From: Acaryochloris sp. IP29b_bin.176
GTDB taxonomy: Bacteria > Cyanobacteriota > Cyanobacteriia > Thermosynechococcales > Thermosynechococcaceae
Length of the DNA: 48,582 bases
Direction of reading: 5' to 3'
NCBI GenBank assembly: GCA_028285315.1
Contig: JANQPU010000156.1
Coordinates: 1-48,582, forward strand
Shown: one piece after another, positions 20,908 to 27,912 of the stretch
Layout: each line of letters opens with the position of its first letter
Position numbering within the stretch: the first letter of the stretch is position 1
Notes under the pieces: generated by a model
The model's input: only the letters and a program-made list of their open reading frames with translations
Told to the model about the DNA's origin: nothing
Database searches by the model: none
Made by a program: the position numbers and the translations under genes

Positions 20908-21045
20908 CGTGTTTCTAGGGTTCCGATTTAAGGTCAGTCTGAGCTTAAATGTCTGGTCCGAGAGAAACAGCTAGTTACCCTGCCTGCCTGCATTTGCGTG
21001 GGTTTGTGACTAGTGACACGGAGGGGAAAAAGCCCGGGAGAATCA
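20908..21045 (+). promoter_or_regulatory. guanidine-I (ykkC) riboswitch
   Basis: The three conserved blocks of the guanidine-I aptamer are present in order: CTAGGGTTCCG (20915-20925), GTCTGGTCCGAGAG (20951-20964) and ACACGGAGGG...AAAAAGCCCGGGAGA (21017-21041), with a variable hairpin between the last two. This class binds free guanidinium and turns on guanidine detoxification or degradation genes. The downstream gene is a guanidine hydrolase, which agrees. The 3' end of the aptamer overlaps the 5' arm of an intrinsic terminator, the classic layout of a transcriptional ON switch. Confidence 0.93.
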
Positions 21046-21094
21046 ACATTAACGCCTCATGCGTTGATGATTGTCTCTTCGGGTTTTGTTTTTT
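21033..21094 (+). terminator. riboswitch-controlled intrinsic terminator
   Basis: CCCGGGAGA (21033-21041), which is also the conserved 3' block of the aptamer, can pair with TCTCTTCGGG (21074-21083) with G-U pairs and one bulge. An inner stem (CATTAACGC/GCGTTGATG) stacks on top, and TTTTGTTTTTT follows at 21084-21094. Ligand binding would hold CCCGGGAGA in the aptamer and prevent termination. Confidence 0.8.
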
Positions 21095-21192
21095 AAATGG
21101 ACAATGCTCATATTCCTCTAAAATGGCGGAGAAGAAACATGATGAATTAAGACATTAACGTGAAGAAGTAAAAACCTCGTTTTCTCGACATT

Positions 21193-22389
21193 ATGGCTGA
21201 AAATTCGACCTTTGGTCCTCCTAACTCTAATCCTGACTTTTCTTCGACTGAGGCCAACCGTGCATTGGAAAAAGAAGCACAATTGCCCCTCACGGGCTGG
21301 CAACAAGAAGTGGATCGAGGATTAGAGCTGGGGTTAGAAGCGGCAGCTAGCATTCGCGATCGCAGTATCCCCACCTTCTCTCGCGGGGAGCTGCCCCACT
21401 ATGCAGGCATCAATACCTTCCTAAAAGCCCCCTATCTAGAAGATGTCCGTAAAGTGGGTGAGTATGATATTGCGGTCATGGGTGTCCCTCACGATTCTGG
21501 TACCACTTACCGTCCCGGCACTCGTTTTGGTCCCCAGGGTATCCGTCGGATCTCAGCTTTATATACGCCCTACAATTTTGAGATGGGCATCGATCTTCGC
21601 GAACAGATTACCCTCTGTGATGTGGGTGATGTGTTTACCATCCCTGCCAATAACGAGAAATCCTTCGACCAAATTTCCAAAGGGGTTGCCCATGTTTTTA
21701 GTTCTGGGGCTTTCCCGATTATTTTAGGGGGGGACCATTCCATTGGCTTCCCCACCGTTCGCGGGGTCTGCCGTCACTTGGGGGATAAGAAAGTTGGTAT
21801 CATCCACTTCGATCGCCATGTGGATACCCAAGAAACGGATCTAGACGAGCGCATGCATACCTGTCCTTGGTTCCATGCCACCAATATGACCAATGCACCC
21901 GCCAAAAACTTGGTGCAGCTTGGCATTGGCGGTTGGCAAGTGCCTCGGCAAGGGGTCAAGGTCTGTCGAGAGCGAGCTACTAATATCCTTACGGTCACCG
22001 ATATTACCGAAATGGGGTTAGATGCTGCCGTTGATTTTGCCCTAGAACATGCCCTAGATGGCACAGACTGCGTCTATATCAGCTTTGATATTGACTGTAT
22101 TGATGCCGGATTTGTCCCCGGTACCGGCTGGCCAGAACCAGGGGGTCTTCTTCCGCGAGAAGCCCTCTATATGCTGGGCAAAATCATCCGAAAAGCTCCC
22201 GTCTGTGGCCTGGAAGTCGTGGAGGTATCCCCTCCCTACGACATTAGCGATATGACGGCCTTGATGGCGACACGGGTAATCTGTGATGCCATGGCCCATC
22301 TGGTGCTCTCTGGACAGTTACCTCGCCAGCAGACCCCAGCCTATATCCATACCGAAGCCAATATGGATGTGGGATCCGAGTGGGTTTAG
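21193..22389 (+). CDS. gdmH: guanidine hydrolase (Ni-dependent ureohydrolase, GdmH type)
   Basis: The 398-residue protein belongs to the arginase/agmatinase superfamily. Metal motifs are visible: GGDHS (His182), FDRHVD (Asp207, His209, Asp211; most relatives have DAHxD, here Arg replaces Ala) and SFDIDCID (Asp299, Asp301) followed by PGTGWPEPGG. A riboswitch for guanidine upstream and two HypA/HypB-like nickel chaperones directly downstream match the characterised Synechocystis guanidine hydrolase (Sll1077) locus rather than an agmatinase. The reaction is guanidine + water to urea + ammonium. The long N-terminal extension (about 90 residues before YDIAVMGVPHDSG) is also typical of GdmH. No strong ribosome-binding site precedes the ATG. 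Older annotation would call it agmatinase/speB. Confidence 0.9.
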   Translation: MAENSTFGPPNSNPDFSSTEANRALEKEAQLPLTGWQQEVDRGLELGLEAAASIRDRSIPTFSRGELPHYAGINTFLKAPYLEDVRKVGEYDIAVMGVPHDSGTTYRPGTRFGPQGIRRISALYTPYNFEMGIDLREQITLCDVGDVFTIPANNEKSFDQISKGVAHVFSSGAFPIILGGDHSIGFPTVRGVCRHLGDKKVGIIHFDRHVDTQETDLDERMHTCPWFHATNMTNAPAKNLVQLGIGGWQVPRQGVKVCRERATNILTVTDITEMGLDAAVDFALEHALDGTDCVYISFDIDCIDAGFVPGTGWPEPGGLLPREALYMLGKIIRKAPVCGLEVVEVSPPYDISDMTALMATRVICDAMAHLVLSGQLPRQQTPAYIHTEANMDVGSEWV

Positions 22390-22392
22390 GCC

Positions 22393-22773
22393 ATGCATGA
22401 GACAGATATGACTAAGGCTCTAATCATGACAGTCAAAGACTGGTATGACTCCCAGCCAGAAGATCCGCAAATCACCAAAATTCACTTGGTGGTGGGTCGA
22501 TTTACCTGTGTTGAACCCATGAGTTTACAGTTTGCCTATGAAGTCCAAACCCGTGACACTTTTTTGGCAGGCACTGAACTGGTGATTCGGGAAACCCCTT
22601 TGATTGCGTTTTGTCATCCTTGCCAGCAGGACTATGCACCTGAAATCGGGTTGCGGTACGCCTGTCCCGATTGTGGTACCCCTATGGAAGATATCCGCTC
22701 CGGTCGCGAACTCAAGATTGATCACATCGAATATTGTTCTGATTCAGCCCAAGCCTATGCACCAAACCGTTGA
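22393..22773 (+). CDS. ghaA: HypA-like nickel chaperone for guanidine hydrolase
   Basis: This is a 126-residue protein of the HypA/HybF family. It has the nickel-binding N-terminus Met-His-Glu (His2) and a zinc site of two CxxC pairs (Cys74/Cys77, Cys91/Cys94). It starts 3 bases after the gdmH stop and overlaps the next gene by 17 bases, so translation of all three is probably coupled. HypA normally serves NiFe-hydrogenase maturation. Here the neighbours and the riboswitch indicate a role in loading nickel into GdmH, as for the accessory protein GhaA. It is slightly longer than housekeeping HypA (about 113-118 residues) and ends in an acidic/Tyr-rich tail. Confidence 0.87.
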   Translation: MHETDMTKALIMTVKDWYDSQPEDPQITKIHLVVGRFTCVEPMSLQFAYEVQTRDTFLAGTELVIRETPLIAFCHPCQQDYAPEIGLRYACPDCGTPMEDIRSGRELKIDHIEYCSDSAQAYAPNR

Positions 22774-23455
22774 CGCCGCCCTAGGCATTAACCTTCTACA
22801 TGCCAATCAAGAAGGAGCCGATCACAATCGAGACCACTTTGACGAATGGGGGGTGACCTGTTTTAACGTCATGAGCAGCCCCGGTGCAGGCAAAACCGTG
22901 CTGCTAGAGAAAACCCTGGCCGCCCTCAGCCCAGAGCTAAAACTCGCCGTCATTGAAGGTGACATGACCACCGAACTGGATGCCGATCGCTTGCGAGCCT
23001 ACGATGTCCCCGTGGTGGCGATTAATACCGGGCGATCTTGCCATCTCGATGCCCAGATGGTTGCGGGTGGCATCCACCAATTAGAGCATTGCACCCATCC
23101 TGGGGAGCTGGATTTAGTGCTCGTAGAAAATGTCGGGAACCTCGTGTGTCCGGCAGAGTTTGAAGTCGGGGAACATGCCAAAGTTGCCCTACTCAGTGTG
23201 ACAGAGGGGGAAGATAAGCCGCTGAAATATCCGGTGATGTTTCAAGCAGCCGATTGTTTGTTAGTAACCAAGATAGATTTAGTTCCCTATCTGAATATTG
23301 ACATTGAGCAGATCACCCAGAATGTGCGTCAGCTCAATCCCCATGCCACGATTATTCCGGTATCTGCCCAAACAGGTACAGGGCTAGCTGAATGGTTTGA
23401 GTGGGTGCGTCAGCAGGTTGCAACACCCAGTCGGACTGTGGTCGGCAGTCACTAG
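22757..23455 (+). CDS. ghaB: HypB-like GTPase nickel chaperone for guanidine hydrolase
   Basis: This is a 232-residue G3E-type GTPase. The P-loop SSPGAGKT is at 40-47, the switch region [12 protein letters not shown] follows, and TKID and SAQTG complete the guanine site. The metal ligands of the HypB G domain are intact: Cys95-His96 in GRSCHLDA and Cys131 in ENVGNLVCP. The His-rich stretch and the N-terminal CxxCGC site seen in some HypB proteins are absent. The start is the ATG inside the end of ghaA; an upstream in-frame ATG at 22604 lies fully within ghaA and is rejected. It likely couples GTP hydrolysis to nickel insertion into GdmH. Confidence 0.88.
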   Translation: MHQTVDAALGINLLHANQEGADHNRDHFDEWGVTCFNVMSSPGAGKTVLLEKTLAALSPELKLAVIEGDMTTELDADRLRAYDVPVVAINTGRSCHLDAQMVAGGIHQLEHCTHPGELDLVLVENVGNLVCPAEFEVGEHAKVALLSVTEGEDKPLKYPVMFQAADCLLVTKIDLVPYLNIDIEQITQNVRQLNPHATIIPVSAQTGTGLAEWFEWVRQQVATPSRTVVGSH

Positions 23456-23487
23456 TTATTTGTGTTTGTTTGCAGGTGAAAGACTTT

Positions 23488-24516
23488 ATGAAGCGACGAA
23501 ATTTCCTATCTTTATGTTTGGTATTTGTCTGTAGTTTGCTACTGACGGTCAGTTGTAATCCGTCACCCAATACCACCACTGATTCTTCTACCGGATCGGG
23601 TGAGCCAGTGGTCATTGGCTATAGTAACTGGGCTGGTTGGTGGCCATGGGCCATTGCCGAACAAGAAGGGTTGTTTGAAAAAAATAAAGCTAATGTCCAG
23701 CTCAAGTGGTTTGATAACTACACTACCTCCATGGAAGCACTGGCAGCAGGTCAACTGGATGGAAATTGCCAAACCCTCAACGATACGATTTCCTTCGCTG
23801 GCAACGCCGTCAAGGGAGAAGTGGCTGTCTTGGTCAATGACAACTCCGCAGGCAATGACAAGATTATCGTCTCTGCCGAGATTAATAGCATCCAAGACTT
23901 GAAGGGCAAAAAAGTAGCTATTGAAGAGGGCGTGGTTGACGACTTTTTGTTGACCTTAGCCTTAGAAGAGAATGGCATGACGCGAGACGATGTTGAAATT
24001 GTGGGTCTGGAGACGGGTAAAGCAGTGACTGCTTTTGTGGCAGGACAAGCCGACGCAGTTGGAGCATTTCCTCCCTTTTGGGCAACGGCCTTGCAGCGAG
24101 AAGGCAGTAAAGAACTCATCTCATCCAAAGAGTTTCCAGGTGCCATTCCTGACTTGCTGGTTGTGACTCAAGACATGGTGGATAATCGCCCCGATCAAGT
24201 GCAAGCTCTTGTAGATACTTGGTTTGATATCTTGGCTTTTATGGAAGAAAATCCGCAAAAATCAGATGAAATCATGGCGAAGCGGGCAGGCATCTCCCTA
24301 GAAGAAATGAAACAATTCAAAGAGGGGACACGCTTTTTTACCCTTGAAGATAATTTAGAAGCTTTCTCAGAGGGTGATGATATGAAGCATATGCCCTTTG
24401 CGGCTAAACGTATGGCTAAATTTATGGTTGATGTGGGTTTCATAGACAAAGCACCTGACTTAACCAAAATTCTGGACGACCAATTTGTCAAAGAGTACAA
24501 AGCAAAGCAGGCTTAA
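23488..24516 (+). CDS. ABC transporter substrate-binding lipoprotein, probable guanidine importer
   Basis: This is a 342-residue protein of the NitT/TauT-type (SsuA/TauA-like) binding proteins. It has a hydrophobic leader with a lipobox-like TVSC site, then VIGYSNWAGWWPWAIAEQEGLF and a second lobe starting near DLKGKKVAIEEGVVDDF. The start ATG follows AGGTGA 8 bases upstream; the frame is open further up only because it runs into ghaB. The Trp-rich stretch WAGWWPW could line a pocket for a planar cation. Gene order gdmH-ghaA-ghaB-binding protein-permease-ATPase is, from memory, the same as Synechocystis sll1077-1082. Guanidine as ligand is an inference from riboswitch and neighbours; taurine/nitrate names would come only from family. 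Confidence 0.85.
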   Translation: MKRRNFLSLCLVFVCSLLLTVSCNPSPNTTTDSSTGSGEPVVIGYSNWAGWWPWAIAEQEGLFEKNKANVQLKWFDNYTTSMEALAAGQLDGNCQTLNDTISFAGNAVKGEVAVLVNDNSAGNDKIIVSAEINSIQDLKGKKVAIEEGVVDDFLLTLALEENGMTRDDVEIVGLETGKAVTAFVAGQADAVGAFPPFWATALQREGSKELISSKEFPGAIPDLLVVTQDMVDNRPDQVQALVDTWFDILAFMEENPQKSDEIMAKRAGISLEEMKQFKEGTRFFTLEDNLEAFSEGDDMKHMPFAAKRMAKFMVDVGFIDKAPDLTKILDDQFVKEYKAKQA

Positions 24517-24525
24517 GACCTGATG

Positions 24526-24555
24526 TTTCTGGAGCTAGCACGCTAGCTCCAGAAA
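24526..24555. terminator. strong hairpin between binding-protein and permease genes
   Basis: TTTCTGGAGCTAGC (24526-24539) and its exact reverse complement (24542-24555) form a 14-bp stem with a 2-base loop, 10 bases after the stop codon of the binding-protein gene. No U-tract follows. Such intra-operon stems usually stabilise the upstream message or cause partial termination, giving more binding protein than permease. Confidence 0.65.
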
Positions 24556-24583
24556 GGCCATCTTCTATTTACCCGTAGTGGTT

Positions 24584-25429
24584 ATGACCTCAGACGCATC
24601 AGCTTCCACTCCCAAAAATAGCCAACAGCCCGGTGGACTAAAGCCCACTATTTTTTGGCGTATTGCTGAAGATATTCCAGCAAATTTAAAGTGGGCGTTA
24701 ACTGCGATTTCTATTGTTGTACCCTTAGGAATTTGGTGGGGAGTTTCTAGCTTAGGTATCGTTAATCCCAAATTTTTGCCCTCCCCTATGACGGTGGGTC
24801 AAGCAGCGCTTGACCTACATGCCGATGGCTTTCTGGTGCAAGATACGCTGATGAGTTGTTTTCGGGTCGGGGTGGGCTTTTTCCTGGCTGCGCTTATCTC
24901 TGCTCCCATTGGAGTGGCAATGGGGACGTTTACCAGTATCCGGTCTTTATTAGAGCCGATTATTGGTATTGTCCGTTACATGCCTGCTCCCGCGTTTATC
25001 CCTCTGTTATTGATTTATTTAGGTGTAGAAGAACCCCCCAAAATCGCCCTCATTTTTATCGGTACTGTGTTCTTTAACGTCTTGATGATTATGGACGCAG
25101 TGAAGTTTATTCCGCAAGAATTGTTGGAAACCACGTATACCCTAGGAGGACAACGGCATCAGGTCCTCTTTCAAGTGATTACCCCCTATGTGATTCCCAA
25201 TATTCTGGATGCCTTTCGAGTAAATATGGCGGCCTCTTGGAATTTAGTCGTCGTCGCTGAATTGATTGCGGCAGACGAAGGCTTAGGCAAGCGTATTTCA
25301 CTAGCCCAACAGTTTTTCAGAACCGATGATATTTTTGCCTGTCTGATTGTGTTGGGGCTCATTGGGTTTTGTATAGATTTATTGTTCCGCTGGCTGCTCC
25401 GCATATCTTGTCCATGGGCCATAGACTAA
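24584..25429 (+). CDS. ABC transporter permease, probable guanidine importer
   Basis: This is a 281-residue binding-protein-dependent permease with about six membrane segments. The cytoplasmic EAA-like loop reads ELLETTYTLGGQRHQVLFQV, where the conserved Gly contacts the ATPase. The protein resembles SsuC/TauC/NrtB permeases. I start at the ATG giving MTSDASAST; a GTG two codons earlier is possible. The gene sits 9 bases before the ATPase gene and after the binding-protein gene, making a complete importer under the guanidine riboswitch. The N-terminal 30 residues are polar and cytoplasmic. Confidence 0.87.
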   Translation: MTSDASASTPKNSQQPGGLKPTIFWRIAEDIPANLKWALTAISIVVPLGIWWGVSSLGIVNPKFLPSPMTVGQAALDLHADGFLVQDTLMSCFRVGVGFFLAALISAPIGVAMGTFTSIRSLLEPIIGIVRYMPAPAFIPLLLIYLGVEEPPKIALIFIGTVFFNVLMIMDAVKFIPQELLETTYTLGGQRHQVLFQVITPYVIPNILDAFRVNMAASWNLVVVAELIAADEGLGKRISLAQQFFRTDDIFACLIVLGLIGFCIDLLFRWLLRISCPWAID

Positions 25430-25438
25430 ACGGTAATC

Positions 25439-26215
25439 ATGCATCTAGAAGTTTCTCATTTGTATAAGCACTTCTCGACCCGTCAGGGTCAACTGCTAGT
25501 CCTCAAAGATATTAACTTGCATGTGGAGACAGGGGAGTTTGTCTGCGCGGTGGGAGCATCGGGGTCTGGCAAGACAACCCTCCTGCGCATGGTGGCAGGC
25601 TTAGATACCCCCACCTCTGGCAAAATCACCGTCGATGGCCAACCCGTGATTGGTCCTGGCGCGGATCGCGGCATGGTGTTTCAGAGCTATAGCCTCTATC
25701 CCTGGATGACTGTGGCAAAAAACGTGGGATTTGGATTAAAGCTACAGGGAATGGCCATGCCGCTACGTGCTCAGCGAGTTGCTGAGTATCTAGATGTTGT
25801 CGGGTTGTCTCAGTTTGCCAATGCTTATCCGAGAGAGCTATCTGGAGGGATGAAACAGCGGGTCGCCATTGCCCGTGCTTTAGCCTCGCAACCCAAAGTT
25901 TTACTGATGGATGAACCCTTTGGGGCATTAGATGTGCAGACCAAAGAGACGATGCAACAATTTTTGCTCGATTTGTGGCGACGAACAGGCACCAGTATCT
26001 TGATGATCACCCATGATGTGGAAGAAGCCATTTTCCTGTCTCAGCGCATTTATGTCCTCACCGCTCGTCCAGGTTCAGTCCAACGAGAAGTCTTCGTCGA
26101 CTTACCCTCAGAACGGACCTATACCATCAAACGCCAGCCTCTCTTTCAAGGCTATCGAGATGAAATTATGGATCTGCTGCGTGAAACAAGTAGATTGGGT
26201 GTGGTTGTTGAGTGA
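25439..26215 (+). CDS. ABC transporter ATP-binding protein, probable guanidine importer
   Basis: This is a 258-residue nucleotide-binding subunit of the NrtD/SsuB/TauB type. Walker A GASGSGKTT is at 39-47, Q-loop Gln82, signature LSGGMKQ at 134-140, Walker B VLLMDEP with Asp158/Glu159, and the switch His in MITHDVEEA. It has no C-terminal regulatory domain. It is the last gene of the riboswitch-headed operon; its stop is 7 bases from the stop of the convergent gene, leaving no room for a separate terminator. Confidence 0.9.
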   Translation: MHLEVSHLYKHFSTRQGQLLVLKDINLHVETGEFVCAVGASGSGKTTLLRMVAGLDTPTSGKITVDGQPVIGPGADRGMVFQSYSLYPWMTVAKNVGFGLKLQGMAMPLRAQRVAEYLDVVGLSQFANAYPRELSGGMKQRVAIARALASQPKVLLMDEPFGALDVQTKETMQQFLLDLWRRTGTSILMITHDVEEAIFLSQRIYVLTARPGSVQREVFVDLPSERTYTIKRQPLFQGYRDEIMDLLRETSRLGVVVE

Positions 26216-26222
26216 ACTCCCA

Positions 26223-26753
26223 CTACCCAGGTTGTCGCTCTAAGGTCGCTTCCATGGTATTAAGCAAGTAATGATCGCTCATCATGCCGCTGGATAAGCG
26301 ATAGATGTTATCGGCAATGCGATGAATCGTTTCAAAGCCGCTGCGGCGATCGCGATCGCCCAGTACCCAAAAACGCTGAACAATTGATTGGGGGCCAATC
26401 CAGCCTTCCCCTTCGACTTGGCCTAGTTGGCTATGCTTCAGAACGTAGGTATAACGCTGGTCGTTACTCCCTAAACGTCCACGAGACTGCATGATAATTT
26501 CTGAGGTTCCTTGACGAGCCATAGCAGACTCTTCGGGAAACAGCAGCTTGGTTGCCATCGTAAACCAGGTGTCACAGTTCCAAGCCACTAGGGTGCGGCC
26601 ATGTATGGCAACGGGGTCTTGGTTACGTTCCATCCAAGTTCCTTTAAAAGTCCATCGGCCCGCATCCATCAGAAAGGTGTGCGGCACAGTGCCTCTATTC
26701 TCTGGCATCTCGTTAATGTAGGTGAATCCTTGTCCTACGCTTAGGATGCCCAT
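26223..26753 (-). CDS. conserved hypothetical protein, possibly beta-barrel fold
   Basis: The 176-residue soluble protein is rich in alternating hydrophobic/polar segments and Trp (WTFKGTWMERN, VAWNCDTWFTMATKLLF, GWIGPQSIVQRFWVLGDRDR), which suggests a calycin-like beta-barrel, but I cannot name the family. The C-terminal part (HRIADNIYRLSSGMMSDHYLLNTMEATLER) is helical. It starts 17 bases after anmK ends and is probably the last gene of the minus-strand run from 33421. No signal peptide is seen. Confidence 0.6.
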   Translation of the reverse strand: MGILSVGQGFTYINEMPENRGTVPHTFLMDAGRWTFKGTWMERNQDPVAIHGRTLVAWNCDTWFTMATKLLFPEESAMARQGTSEIIMQSRGRLGSNDQRYTYVLKHSQLGQVEGEGWIGPQSIVQRFWVLGDRDRRSGFETIHRIADNIYRLSSGMMSDHYLLNTMEATLERQPG

Positions 26754-26770
26754 CTGGCCGATGACCTGGA

Positions 26771-27910
26771 TCAGGCGAGATGCAATTCTCCCAGGAGAAT
26801 GGGGCCTTTGGCCCCTGTCACTGCAGGCACATTGCCAGAAATGCCGAGCTGTCGCCAGTAGGCCAAAACGGCAAATGCGATCGCTTCCTTGGCATCAGAA
26901 CTGAGTCCCAAATCATCAGTCGTCAAGACTGGCGTGCTGCCAAAGCGATTTTTAAGACAGCGAAATAAATACCGATTGCGATGCCCACCCCCACAGAGCA
27001 CTACTTGATCGGGGCGCAGGGGCAAAAATTGGTCATAACTATCGACAATGGTGGCCGCGGTGAAGTCCGTCAGCGTGGCCACCATATCTGCTGGACTCAG
27101 GTGATAAGGAGCTGCGGTTTGCAAACACATCTGTAAATAGTCGGGACCAAATAACTCTCGGCCTGTCGATTTGGGGGGAGGCTCCTGAAAAAAAGGATGG
27201 CGCAGCCATGCTGCAATCAAGGGTTGGCAGGGGGTGCCTTGGGCTGCCCAGGCACCATTGGCATCGTAGGTCAAGTCACCACTAGAGAAGTGAGCCACAG
27301 CCAAGTCAATCAGCACATTCCCAGGTCCCGTATCCCAGCCTTTGACGCCCATGCCCAGTTGATGGGCCTCTGCTAGAGGCGGTAAATAGGTGACATTGCC
27401 GATGCCACCGATATTCTGAACACAGCGATAGAACTCGGGATGGCTCAGTAAACAGATATCTAGTTTGGAGACGAGGGGCGCGCCCTGACCGCCTGCCGCT
27501 ATATCCGCTACTCGAAAATTGCTGACCGTGTTTGTGTGGGTCTGGTGGGCAATGACAGCTCCCCGACCCAATTGTAGGGTGTAGCCCAGGTCGCTGTGGG
27601 GCGGACGATGGAAAACAGTCTGGCCGTGAGAGCCAATCAATTCGGCAATCGGAGCTATATCAGTCTGAATGGACTGGGCCGCTTGGGAAAATTGGGTTGC
27701 GATCGCATCATCCAAGACCGCCAATTCTTCAATACTCAACGGCTGGCCGGCACAGACCGCCAGAATTTGCTCTCGGAGGGTATCGGGGTAAGGATAGGTC
27801 TGAGATGCGATCAGATCAACCTGTAAATCGAGTTCTTGGCCAGAAATATCCACGAGGGCGGCATCAATACCATCGATGGAGGTGCCACTCATCAAGCCAA
27901 TCACGCGCAT
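26771..27910 (-). CDS. anmK: anhydro-N-acetylmuramic acid kinase
   Basis: AnmK phosphorylates and opens 1,6-anhydro-MurNAc to MurNAc-6-phosphate in peptidoglycan recycling. The 379 residues match the family in length and motifs: N-terminal phosphate loop [39 protein letters not shown], the catalytic-region [12 protein letters not shown], and the C-terminal adenosine motif [13 protein letters not shown]. It starts 2 bases after the kinase/TPR gene ends, with GGAGAAGGG in the end of that gene as ribosome-binding site, so the two are translationally linked. The etherase MurQ that would act next is not in the window. Confidence 0.95.
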   Translation of the reverse strand: MRVIGLMSGTSIDGIDAALVDISGQELDLQVDLIASQTYPYPDTLREQILAVCAGQPLSIEELAVLDDAIATQFSQAAQSIQTDIAPIAELIGSHGQTVFHRPPHSDLGYTLQLGRGAVIAHQTHTNTVSNFRVADIAAGGQGAPLVSKLDICLLSHPEFYRCVQNIGGIGNVTYLPPLAEAHQLGMGVKGWDTGPGNVLIDLAVAHFSSGDLTYDANGAWAAQGTPCQPLIAAWLRHPFFQEPPPKSTGRELFGPDYLQMCLQTAAPYHLSPADMVATLTDFTAATIVDSYDQFLPLRPDQVVLCGGGHRNRYLFRCLKNRFGSTPVLTTDDLGLSSDAKEAIAFAVLAYWRQLGISGNVPAVTGAKGPILLGELHLA

Positions 27911-27912
27911 GA

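Noticed and set aside
20949-21158. 69-codon plus-strand ORF upstream of the guanidine hydrolase
   Set aside because: It runs through the conserved blocks of the riboswitch and its terminator; the codons reflect RNA structure, not protein.
21193-22389. Annotation of the ureohydrolase as agmatinase (speB)
   Set aside because: Family membership alone would allow it, but the riboswitch and nickel chaperones make guanidine the better substrate.
23488-26215. Annotation of the ABC transporter as nitrate, taurine or sulfonate uptake
   Set aside because: Resemblance is only at family level; the operon and riboswitch point to guanidine.
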